Shown here in pieces: positions 56,583 to 64,000 of a stretch of 64,000 bases of DNA. The notes below the pieces were generated by a model. The model worked only from the letters and a program-made list of their open reading frames with translations. It did no database searches and had not been told where the DNA came from. Both the position numbers and the translations under genes were made by a program. Source of the DNA: an uncultured Pseudoteredinibacter sp. (lineage in GTDB: Bacteria; Pseudomonadota; Gammaproteobacteria; Pseudomonadales; Cellvibrionaceae); assembly GCF_947502065.1 (NCBI RefSeq), contig NZ_CANMYE010000001.1, forward strand, positions 868,001 through 932,000. The letters are read 5' to 3'. The number at the start of each line of letters is the position of its first letter. The stretch's first letter is position 1.

Positions 56583-56604
56583 TTGCCAGCTTTCGGGCTG
56601 GCAA
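56583..56604 (+). terminator. Hairpin between symporter and porin genes
   Basis: TTGCCAGC (56583-56590) / GCTGGCAA (56597-56604) with a 6-base loop. No T tract follows, so it is probably a processing or partial termination signal. Confidence 0.4.
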
Positions 56605-56657
56605 GGGGCCTCATCGGCCTGAAAAAAGCCGCACTACAGGAATATCAGAGGTAAAAC

Positions 56658-57851
56658 ATGAAAACTACTCTAAGCAAAACAGTTCTAATGTCATCACTAC
56701 TGTCAGCCGCATTCAGCAGTTCTGCTTTGGCGGATGATGCAAAGATGCAAGCTCTCGAAGCGCGCATCGCACAGTTGGAGTCTTTGTTAAAACAACAGGT
56801 CCAGGTTCAAAAAGCCCAAGGTGCAAAGCTGCAATCTGTGGTAGTGAATGTTGAAGATGTAGAGCAGATCGCTAAGGCTGCTAAAAAAGCAACAGTTGAG
56901 TACAAGCCCAAAGCATCAAATTATGGTTTAAATATCTATGGTAGCTTGCGACCACGCTTGACCTTACGTGATGAGGGCGATCGTAGCAGTACCGATATTA
57001 CTGATGCGCTATCACGTATTGGCATCAAGGGCAGTAAGAAAATTTCATCGGGCTTAACGGCTTTCTACCGGGGTGAGTGGGACGTCGATATCGAAGCTAA
57101 TGGTAACTTTGGTGATGCGCGATTGGCCTTTGTTGGCTTGGAGGGTGATTTTGGACGTGTGGCGATTGGTAAACAATGGAGCCCTCATTACAACTTGGTT
57201 GCTGAGCGTTCAGATATTTTCAATCATCGCTCTAGCCCATTTGGTTACGATACCGTAGCGCCCTTTAGAACGGCAGAGCTATTAAGCTACAGCTATAGCA
57301 AAGGTGGTTTCCGCCTAGACAGCGGCGTGCAGATTAATGGTGATCCGGCTATCGCTGGAAATACCGGCGATAGCTCTCGAGTATCGGGCCCAAGCCATGT
57401 GGATTCGGGTTCATTCGGCATGAGCTATGATTTTGGTAACGCTTATATCGGTGCATCGTTTTTACAGCAGCAAGGCGATAATGATTACGAACGCGATTTG
57501 CTGGGTATTGCCGGTAGCCTCAATGCCAGTGAAAACTTGTATTTAGCCTTTACCTATCAGGATATTTCTGTGTCTGAATCTGCTGCGCCAGAGTTGGATC
57601 AATACACCTTTGATCTGGTCGGCTCTTATGCACTAGGTGACGGTTACAAATTAAAAGCCGGTGTGTTTGTCTTTGATGATGATATCAACGGCGCTGACTC
57701 AGACAGCCACGACGGTTACAACATCACCTTTGAAAAACAGTTCAGTGATGTACGATTATTTGCTGAGTGGCTAACGCGTGACTTTGATTATAGAGAAGAA
57801 CGTAACACTCTTAGCTTAGGCTTGCGTTACGATTTTGATCTGGCGCTGTAG
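56658..57851 (+). CDS. Outer-membrane porin with N-terminal coiled coil
   Basis: 397 aa. Signal peptide (1-25, cleavage after ALA), a short coiled coil (MQALEARIAQLESLLKQQ) and a general-porin beta barrel (gram-negative porin type; GLNIYGSLRPRLT, GSKKISSGLTAFYRGEWD, ending LRYDFDLAL with an outer-membrane-type C-terminus). GAGG ribosome site. Only 115 bases follow the symporter stop, so the pair may form an uptake unit: porin for the outer membrane and AGCS for the inner membrane. Confidence 0.87.
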   Translation: MKTTLSKTVLMSSLLSAAFSSSALADDAKMQALEARIAQLESLLKQQVQVQKAQGAKLQSVVVNVEDVEQIAKAAKKATVEYKPKASNYGLNIYGSLRPRLTLRDEGDRSSTDITDALSRIGIKGSKKISSGLTAFYRGEWDVDIEANGNFGDARLAFVGLEGDFGRVAIGKQWSPHYNLVAERSDIFNHRSSPFGYDTVAPFRTAELLSYSYSKGGFRLDSGVQINGDPAIAGNTGDSSRVSGPSHVDSGSFGMSYDFGNAYIGASFLQQQGDNDYERDLLGIAGSLNASENLYLAFTYQDISVSESAAPELDQYTFDLVGSYALGDGYKLKAGVFVFDDDINGADSDSHDGYNITFEKQFSDVRLFAEWLTRDFDYREERNTLSLGLRYDFDLAL

Positions 57852-57981
57852 ACCCAACTCTTATACAGCATATTTATTAGTTTTTCAGTGTAGAGCAGCA
57901 GTATGGCCAAGTGATCTTCAATAGCTTGGCCCATTCCCCCGTAAGATATGGACTTGTAGTTTCAGTCCACTTCTCGCATGT

Positions 57982-58004
57982 GTAGCCCTTCCTGCGAGGG
58001 CTAC
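57982..58004 (+). other. Hairpin upstream of the porin terminator
   Basis: GTAGCCCT (57982-57989) / AGGGCTAC (57997-58004), 7-base loop. Confidence 0.5.
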
Positions 58005-58013
58005 CAACGCTTT

Positions 58014-58040
58014 CCCGGCTCTTCGTGGCCGGGCCTTTTT
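58014..58040 (+). terminator. Rho-independent terminator after the porin gene
   Basis: CCCGGC (58014-58019) / GCCGGG (58028-58033), 8-base loop, followed by CCTTTTT. Confidence 0.75.
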
Positions 58041-58171
58041 AAGCCTTATTCTGGGCAATCTCTTTTATAGTTGTGCGTAATTTATCATTTCGCTGTGCTG
58101 GCATTGTCATGGTGTCAGGGTGTTTGCTTGTCTAATCTCTTAGGCCATAAAACATAATAACGAGGAGATAA

Positions 58172-60514
58172 ATGATGAAGGTAATAGAGACACCAGATGA
58201 GCCCCAATATTCAAAGGCGAGTCCTACAATAAAAACTGCAGTAGCTCCATTAAGTGCTGCCATCAGCTCTGCTGTGCTGATGGCGCTTATGCCGCTGGCA
58301 AATGCACAAGGCACCTTAGAGGAGGTTATTGTTACTGCCCAAAAGACCGAAGAGAGTTTGCAAGATACGCCAATAGCGGTCTCGGCCTTTACTTCGATGG
58401 CGATCGAAAACAAAGGTATCGATAATATTGCGCAGGTGGCTAATTTTGCCCCGAATCTGGTTTTTGATACCACATCTCCCGTGAGTGGCCTGTCTTCAGG
58501 AGCAGTCGTGTACATTCGAGGCATAGGCAACACTGACTTTAGTTTAACCACTGACCCTGGAGTAGGGACTTATGTGGATGGCGTTTATATGTCGCGTTCG
58601 GCCGGTGGGGTGCTCGATGTATTGGATGTAGAGCGTATTGAAGTTTTACGCGGGCCACAGGGGACGTTATTTGGACGCAATACCATTGGTGGTGCAATAA
58701 ATATCACTTCCCGAAAGCCGGCCGATGAGTTTCAGGGGAAACTAGATCTTACATTAGGTAATGATAGTCGTCAGGATGTAAAGGCGGCCTTTGATATACC
58801 AATGGGGGATTCAATACGCAGCGCTTGGGCCTTATCGAGTAAAAAACGCGATGGCTATGTTCAGCGAGTGACCGTTGGTGATGAGTTAGGTGATGAAGAA
58901 AAGTTGTCTTTTAGAGGCAATATTATCTATGAGCTTAACGATCAGTGGGACTTCGCTTTAAACTTAGATTACACCGACATTAATGAATCGAGCGCGGCAT
59001 CTTCGCTATTGGGGTTTACAGCAGGAGCGGGTGTCATTGGTTATAGCTTGGCAAACTTTTCTGACATCCCATCGGGTATAGCCGATCTATCACAATACAT
59101 TCCGCGGCGGGCAGAAGATATTACATATGCGACTGGAAAATCAGGCACCAAGCTTGAAATACAGGGCGCTGCTTTTATTGCGAATTATCATGCCGAGAAC
59201 TTTGATCTGAAATATACCTTTGCCGGTCGGGAGACAGAGGGCGAATTCAATCGCGATCCTGATAATTCGCCCCACGCCATTACCGAAACTCGAAACCCTG
59301 ATTATCAACATGAGCAGACTAGCCATGAGTTTCAAATTAGCGGTAGTCTGCTAGACGAAAAAATAAAGTATGTTGGTGGTCTGTACTATTTTGAAGAGCA
59401 GGGCACAGACAATGTGTTTGTTGATGTCTTTCTACCGACTCCTGATTTAAGTGCCGGTTTCCCCGCAACAATCAATAATTATGCGGATGTCGATAATACT
59501 TCTGAGGCTGCTTATCTTCAGCTGAGTTGGCAGCTCAATGAGGTTTTCAGTATCACAACGGGCCTTCGACATACTCGAGACGAAAAATTCTTTCGTTATA
59601 CTCAATATATAGGCGCGGATGATCAGGGTAATGGCTATCCATTTTTTCCAGGCGCGGTTAACGAGGATGGAGTCTTTGCGCCAGGATTAGCCCCATTGGT
59701 AGCTAATGGAAGCGGACAGGCCAGTGATGCCTTTGAGCAAAGCAATTATAAGTTGGGTATGGATGCGACCTTAGAAGACGGAACATTACTTTATTATAGT
59801 TTTTCACAAGGCTTCAAAAGCGGTGGTTTTGTACTGCGTTATGTAGAGGCTGTTGATGAGGTGCGAACCTTCGAGCCTGAAACGCTCGATAGCCATGAAA
59901 TAGGTATCAAATGGCAGGGTTGGGATGATCGACTAAGGGTAAATGCTGCGGCTTACTGGTCCGATTATGAAGATGTGCAAGTCACTTTTTTCGACAGTCT
60001 AGGTGGGCCCGTTACCGCTAACGCGGGGGTTGTGGGCATTAAAGGTCTAGAGTTTGAAGTGACCGCTATTTTGTATGAAAACCTGCAAATGGACATGGCC
60101 TATGGCTACACCGATGCTAGCTATGATCAGATCAATCCAATAGAGGGATTGTCTCTCACAATCGATGAAAATGCCAAGCTGGTTAACACTCCCGAGCACT
60201 CCTTCAATCTCGGTTTTGAATACCTTATACCGCTTGAAAGCAATGAGTTAGCGTTTCGAATTGACTACCGTTACACCGATGAAATTCACAATGACTCTCA
60301 GAATTCACGCTTTCTATTCGAACAGGCCTATGAGCTTTGGAATGCCTCTTTACGCTATAGCCTTGGGGATGAAATAGACCTGGTGCTGTTTGCTAAAAAC
60401 CTAAAGGACGAACGTTATATCGAAAGCGGAGACTCTAACTTTGGTTTGGGGTTTCACGAAGGGAACTTCAACCGCCCAAGAGAATACGGTTTAACACTGC
60501 GCTATAGATTTTAA
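58172..60514 (+). CDS. TonB-dependent receptor preceding the aldoxime-nitrile genes
   Basis: 780 aa, full length. Hydrophobic signal region ending near residue 46 (unusually long N-region before ANAQ), TonB-box region LEEVIVTAQK, plug motif IEVLRGPQGTLFGRNTIGG and a beta barrel with terminal Phe (LRYRF). Strong GAGGAG ribosome site; two adjacent ATGs. The nitrilase gene starts 37 bases later in the same direction, so co-transcription and a shared substrate are likely. The ligand cannot be read from sequence. Confidence 0.92.
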   Translation: MMKVIETPDEPQYSKASPTIKTAVAPLSAAISSAVLMALMPLANAQGTLEEVIVTAQKTEESLQDTPIAVSAFTSMAIENKGIDNIAQVANFAPNLVFDTTSPVSGLSSGAVVYIRGIGNTDFSLTTDPGVGTYVDGVYMSRSAGGVLDVLDVERIEVLRGPQGTLFGRNTIGGAINITSRKPADEFQGKLDLTLGNDSRQDVKAAFDIPMGDSIRSAWALSSKKRDGYVQRVTVGDELGDEEKLSFRGNIIYELNDQWDFALNLDYTDINESSAASSLLGFTAGAGVIGYSLANFSDIPSGIADLSQYIPRRAEDITYATGKSGTKLEIQGAAFIANYHAENFDLKYTFAGRETEGEFNRDPDNSPHAITETRNPDYQHEQTSHEFQISGSLLDEKIKYVGGLYYFEEQGTDNVFVDVFLPTPDLSAGFPATINNYADVDNTSEAAYLQLSWQLNEVFSITTGLRHTRDEKFFRYTQYIGADDQGNGYPFFPGAVNEDGVFAPGLAPLVANGSGQASDAFEQSNYKLGMDATLEDGTLLYYSFSQGFKSGGFVLRYVEAVDEVRTFEPETLDSHEIGIKWQGWDDRLRVNAAAYWSDYEDVQVTFFDSLGGPVTANAGVVGIKGLEFEVTAILYENLQMDMAYGYTDASYDQINPIEGLSLTIDENAKLVNTPEHSFNLGFEYLIPLESNELAFRIDYRYTDEIHNDSQNSRFLFEQAYELWNASLRYSLGDEIDLVLFAKNLKDERYIESGDSNFGLGFHEGNFNRPREYGLTLRYRF

Positions 60515-60551
60515 GAATAGATTCAATTAAGGCCCCGAATTGGAGTAGATT

Positions 60552-61544
60552 ATGACACATGTATTTAAAGCAGCTGCGGTACAAGCTGCACCAGAGTTTA
60601 TGAATATTGAGGCTGGGGTAGATAAGGCCATTGCGTTAATCGAACAGGCTGCCAGCCAAGGTGCTGCTATTGTGGCTTTTCCAGAGTGTTGGTTGCCAGG
60701 GTATCCGTGGTGGCTTTGGCTGTCAGCAACCGCTCATAATATGAAGTATTTTCAGAGCTACCATGAGAATTGTATTGAGCTAGGTGATCGACACTGTCAG
60801 CGTTTATGTGATGCGGCACGTGATAACAAAATAATGGTATCGATGGGCTTTAGTGAGCGAGATCACGGCTCCCTATATATTGCACAAATGTTGATATCCG
60901 ATGATGGTGATATCTTACAAGCCCGCAGAAAGCTAAAGCCAACTCATATGGAGCGTACCGTCTTTGGCGAGGGCGATGGCAGCGATTTCGATGTTATTGA
61001 TTGTGGTATCGCTAGAGTTGGCCAGCTTTGTTGTTGGGAGCATCTTCAGCCTTTAAGTAAGTATGCAATGTATAGCATGCATGAACAGCTGCATATTGCC
61101 GCATGGCCAAGCTTTAGCTGCTACCCACAGGCCTTCGCATTGGGTGCTGAGCTCAATAATGCCCTGTCTCAAGTCTATGCCGCAGAAGGGCAGTGCTATG
61201 TGCTAGCGCCCTGCGGTGTGATTTCCTCACAGATGATTGATATGCTGGTTGAAAATGATGAGCAGGCTGAGCTTATCTCTACAGGTGGCGGAGCCGCCCA
61301 AATTTTTGGGCCCGATGGTCGACCACTGTGTACGCCACTTTCAGATCATGAAGAAGGCTTGCTCGTGGCTGACATCGATCTATCTGCCATTACTATTGCA
61401 AAGAGCTTTGCCGATCCTGTCGGGCATTATTCCAGACCTGATGTTACAAGGCTGCTCTTAAATCGTCAGGCGATGACGGCTGTTGCTGATGCTGCGAATG
61501 AAACGGTGCAAGTCGAAGAGGTCGTGGTAGAAGAAGATAGCTGA
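60552..61544 (+). CDS. Nitrilase (carbon-nitrogen hydrolase family)
   Basis: 330 aa. Catalytic triad of the family is complete: Glu45 (AFPECWLPGYPWW), Lys127 (RRKLKPTHMER) and Cys161 (LCCWEHLQPL); the CWEH context is that of true nitrilases rather than amidases. It hydrolyses a nitrile to a carboxylate and ammonia in the cytoplasm. The tail (about 315-330) is acidic (VQVEEVVVEED). It precedes the aldoxime dehydratase gene, so the nitrile is probably made by that enzyme. Confidence 0.92.
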   Translation: MTHVFKAAAVQAAPEFMNIEAGVDKAIALIEQAASQGAAIVAFPECWLPGYPWWLWLSATAHNMKYFQSYHENCIELGDRHCQRLCDAARDNKIMVSMGFSERDHGSLYIAQMLISDDGDILQARRKLKPTHMERTVFGEGDGSDFDVIDCGIARVGQLCCWEHLQPLSKYAMYSMHEQLHIAAWPSFSCYPQAFALGAELNNALSQVYAAEGQCYVLAPCGVISSQMIDMLVENDEQAELISTGGGAAQIFGPDGRPLCTPLSDHEEGLLVADIDLSAITIAKSFADPVGHYSRPDVTRLLLNRQAMTAVADAANETVQVEEVVVEEDS

Positions 61545-61622
61545 TGACGGGTTTCTTAAAGTAGATTACCGCTAGCGATAAATTTCAATATAACAATAAG
61601 TAAAATGCATCGAGGTCGTAAT

Positions 61623-62615
61623 ATGAAAAATAATATGCCGCCTAATTGGCAGCCGCCAGCACCAGCGTGGCAAGCCCAGTGGGCTGACCATCAGGATTTA
61701 CGTGTGGCTTATTTTGCTATTCAAGCTGATCAGCCGGATTTGTTGGAGTCGTGGTGTAAAGTATGCCTTGAGTTGAATGACGATCCTCAATGCCCTAGGC
61801 CCCTGTTGTTGGAAAGGGGCCACTTTTTGGATTCCGTAGAGCAGAGCAATTTTTTAATTATCAGTTACTGGCGTGAGGATGACTACCAGCGTTGGTGGGC
61901 CGATGCTCATGTTTCCTGGTACGAAATGACACAGGCTAACAATATAGGCTTTTGGCGCGAAACCTTATGCCTGCCATTGGATAACTTTGAAACATTATTA
62001 TCTAGCCCAGATGTGCACGGTATCGCGAGTTGTAGCAATAGTTTAGAAGGGCCGATCTTAGAACATGGATATCCTGGTGGAATGCGAGACAGAATTAAGT
62101 CTTGTACGATCAAAGATGTGAGTGGCAATATAAAACCTGTGGCTGTACAGCATAGTGAGCAATCGATCATACGTATTGCCGCCCCCGAGAACTTATGCAT
62201 GATCCGTTCAGGGCAAGATTGGGGGCACTGTGATGATCAGCAAGCTCAAGACTACCTCGAAAATGTACACCCTGTATTGCAAACAGGCATGAATTATCTG
62301 CGCGATAATGGCCATGAATGTGAATGTTACAGTATGCGTTTAGTTAATGTGCTTGATGATTCTTGGCGGGAAACTAAGCAGACATTTGGGCTTGGTTTTG
62401 CAAAAGACATTTTTGTTTTTGAGAACTGGGCTAAAAGTCATCCTACACACCTAGACATTTTTGGAAAGTTTATGACCATGGCCCAAAGCTACGGCGAAAA
62501 TCTTCAGTTACAACTTTGGCATGAGGTAGCCGTCTGCTCGGGCAGTACAGGGGAATTCGAGTATATACAATGCCATGCAAAAACTGGCATATTACCCTTC
62601 GCTCATTACGAGTAA
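61623..62615 (+). CDS. Heme-dependent aldoxime dehydratase (Oxd family)
   Basis: 330 aa from ATG 61623 (GAGG upstream; ATG 61605 has none). Strong family resemblance to Bacillus and Pseudomonas phenylacetaldoxime dehydratases: IRSGQDW (Ser196), HPTH (His276, proximal heme ligand by analogy), LWHEVAV (His300, distal), and the C-terminal CHAKTGILPF. The enzyme removes water from an aldoxime to give a nitrile, using a ferrous heme. Downstream nitrilase action gives a carboxylic acid and ammonia. Aliphatic or aromatic preference is not visible. Confidence 0.92.
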   Translation: MKNNMPPNWQPPAPAWQAQWADHQDLRVAYFAIQADQPDLLESWCKVCLELNDDPQCPRPLLLERGHFLDSVEQSNFLIISYWREDDYQRWWADAHVSWYEMTQANNIGFWRETLCLPLDNFETLLSSPDVHGIASCSNSLEGPILEHGYPGGMRDRIKSCTIKDVSGNIKPVAVQHSEQSIIRIAAPENLCMIRSGQDWGHCDDQQAQDYLENVHPVLQTGMNYLRDNGHECECYSMRLVNVLDDSWRETKQTFGLGFAKDIFVFENWAKSHPTHLDIFGKFMTMAQSYGENLQLQLWHEVAVCSGSTGEFEYIQCHAKTGILPFAHYE

Positions 62616-62657
62616 ATGGTATCTCATAATAATTCTGGGCTGGTTAGCGAGGCGACT

Positions 62658-63620
62658 ATGAGTTTTCTTCTGCAGCAAGGCTACATTCGATCAACTGAAG
62701 ATGTTCCAAGTAAAGATCGTCAAGCATTCTGGTGCGATGCGGTCTGCCATGAATACGTTAAGCTCGACTGTAATATTAATGCACAAAGCCCATTTAGAGG
62801 ATCGGTTCGTGGTGGTGTTGGGCTTTCTAAGCTGCGTTTCTCTGAAGTTTTAGCAGATCCCCAAGAGGTTCGTCGCGATAAGCATTTAATCTCTCAATCT
62901 ACCGAAGAAGACTTCTTGATTAGCTTTCAGCTAAGTCAAGAAGGTTTTGTTCGCCAAAATGGACGTGAAGCGCATTTAAAACAAGGGAACTTTGCCTTAT
63001 ACGATAGTACCGAACCCTATACCTTATCGTTCAACAAACCATTTCATCAATTAATCATTCAGATGCCGAAAGACGTTTTACGGCAACATTTGTTGGAGCC
63101 AGAGCGTTATACAGCAGTGTGCATTGATGGGCAGCAGGGCATAGGGGCGGTCTTGTCTAATTTTATACTTTCTTTGGCGCAGGAATTAAATACTGTACCC
63201 GATGTATGCGACGAGTTGAGTGATAACCTTTTGAATATGATTGCTATGGCTTATAGCTCTTCTGTTCGGGTTAAGAGTGTTGTAGATAGTCAGCAATTAC
63301 AGGAGAGTTTTAGAAAGAAGATACTGCGATTTATCGACAATAATTTATCAGAGCCGGAATTAAATAATCAAAAAATTGCTGATGCTCAAGGAATTTCACT
63401 CAGGTATTTGCAAAAATTATTCGAAGGGCAGGAATATAGCCTTCATCAAATCGTCTTGGATAAAAGATTACAAAAAGCCCAAACTATGCTTTTGGATAAG
63501 CGCTGCCCGGTATCAAACTTAGAGCAATTGGCCTATAGCTGTGGTTTTAACAGCTACGCGCATTTTTCGCGTAGCTTTAAAAAACACTTTGGCCTGTCTC
63601 CGAGTGAGCTGAAAGCTTAA
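62658..63620 (+). CDS. AraC-family regulator of the aldoxime-nitrile cassette
   Basis: 320 aa from ATG 62658 (GAGG 5 bases upstream); ATG 62616, right after the dehydratase stop, would add 14 residues and lacks a good site. N-terminal AraC-binding-like sensor (FeaR/NitR type, FLISFQLSQEGFVRQNG, FALYDSTEPYTLSF) and C-terminal double helix-turn-helix ending SYAHFSRSFKKHFGLSPSELKA. AraC-type activators control nitrilase and aldoxime dehydratase operons in other bacteria. The stops of this gene and the convergent next gene overlap. Confidence 0.88.
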   Translation: MSFLLQQGYIRSTEDVPSKDRQAFWCDAVCHEYVKLDCNINAQSPFRGSVRGGVGLSKLRFSEVLADPQEVRRDKHLISQSTEEDFLISFQLSQEGFVRQNGREAHLKQGNFALYDSTEPYTLSFNKPFHQLIIQMPKDVLRQHLLEPERYTAVCIDGQQGIGAVLSNFILSLAQELNTVPDVCDELSDNLLNMIAMAYSSSVRVKSVVDSQQLQESFRKKILRFIDNNLSEPELNNQKIADAQGISLRYLQKLFEGQEYSLHQIVLDKRLQKAQTMLLDKRCPVSNLEQLAYSCGFNSYAHFSRSFKKHFGLSPSELKA

Positions 63621-63958
63621 TTGTTTGTTTTTAACTTTGGCTTTTGAACCGAGTGAATAACGTAATCACCCTCAAGGTAAACAACAAAGCTGGCATAGTG
63701 CCACTGACTGATCGGTGGTTGTCCTACGGGGCCGGAAACATGATTAGGCTCTCCAAAATCACCTAGTAACTGTTTGCTATTTAAGCCTCGTTTGGGAAGC
63801 TCGCTGTTCATGGTTCCTTGGCTGCCAATTGGCACTCGGATTTGCTCGGCATGCGCTATGGATGCGAATGAAGCGCCTAATAGCAAACTGCTTGCAATGA
63901 CTGAAGTACTAATAAGGGCACGATTTATTTTTTTGTTTAGCAAGTAACTGCCAATCAT
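63617..63958 (-). CDS. Small periplasmic protein of unknown function
   Basis: 113 aa. Signal peptide about 1-37 (ending AHA). The mature part contains RGLNSKQLLGDFGEPNHVSGPVGQPPI, then WHYASFVVYLEGDYVIHSV; this short pattern is known to me from a conserved gammaproteobacterial family that resembles SmpA/BamE-like domains, with no assigned role. It converges with the AraC gene, sharing 4 bases at the stops. Confidence 0.68.
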   Translation of the reverse strand: MIGSYLLNKKINRALISTSVIASSLLLGASFASIAHAEQIRVPIGSQGTMNSELPKRGLNSKQLLGDFGEPNHVSGPVGQPPISQWHYASFVVYLEGDYVIHSVQKPKLKTNN

Positions 63959-64000
63959 AATCTAGTCCTTTCCCTAAGTGTGTGTCTAAAGTGCTTTGTT

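Larger units (their letters stand above)
57852..58171. other. Intergenic region between porin and TonB receptor genes
   Basis: 320 bases with no gene. Two hairpins in tandem at 57982-58004 and 58014-58040 close the porin transcript. Receptor promoter not recognised. Confidence 0.6.

Noticed and set aside
1..64000. tRNA, rRNA, CRISPR arrays, prophage or insertion sequences
   Set aside because: No T-loop/anticodon patterns, no repeat-spacer arrays, no transposase or integrase frames were seen on reading both strands.

Overview
The window reads as the chromosome of a marine, aerobic gammaproteobacterium of the Cellvibrionales/Pseudomonadales type. Reasons: a complete Na+-translocating NADH:quinone reductase operon, three TonB-dependent receptors, a soluble transhydrogenase (SthA), and a central gene order (psrA, nagZ, phosphoribosyltransferase, mtnP, mfd, gap, nqrA-F, apbE, nqrM, sthA) that I recall from Pseudomonas. 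I see no phage, IS element, CRISPR array, rRNA or tRNA. The taxon is inferred from gene content, not from a search.

Layout. 1-3.5 kb: end of a TonB receptor, a glycerophosphodiesterase and an L,D-transpeptidase-fold protein. 3.7-15.7 kb: a sugar locus with glucokinase, FHS-type sugar permease, GH9 lipoprotein, TonB receptor, AraC regulator, NagB, a GntR/UTRA repressor and Pgi. NagB is present without NagA, and the GH9 resembles the exo-glucosaminidase branch, so I infer glucosamine/chito-oligosaccharide use. TGGTATT inverted repeats between gntR and pgi are likely GntR operators. 15.7-20.7 kb: a same-strand trio of rhomboid protease, B-box/membrane/helical-repeat protein and a membrane-anchored M16 peptidase. 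21-26.5 kb: psrA, nagZ, an MscS channel, and purine/methylthioadenosine salvage. 26.7-33.4 kb: cold-shock protein, csiV, mfd, gap. 33.4-34.3 kb: a gene-free, RNA-structure-rich stretch before nqrA. 34.3-43 kb: nqrABCDEF-apbE-nqrM-sthA, a sodium-pump operon with its own flavinylation and iron-delivery factors. 43-46.3 kb: small membrane protein, diguanylate cyclase, Gly-rich lipoprotein, LysR regulator. 46.5-57.9 kb: glyA-sdaA-gcvT-gcvH-gcvP-lipA, then an alanine/glycine:Na+ symporter and a porin. Together these could import glycine, cleave it, make serine and deaminate that to pyruvate. 58.2-63.6 kb: TonB receptor, nitrilase, heme aldoxime dehydratase and AraC regulator, an aldoxime-nitrile pathway cassette. 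The window ends with a small periplasmic protein.

Most worth a second look: the structured leader before the sodium pump, the aldoxime-nitrile cassette with its own TonB receptor, the rhomboid/B-box/M16 trio, and the NagA-less glucosamine locus with its spaced operators.
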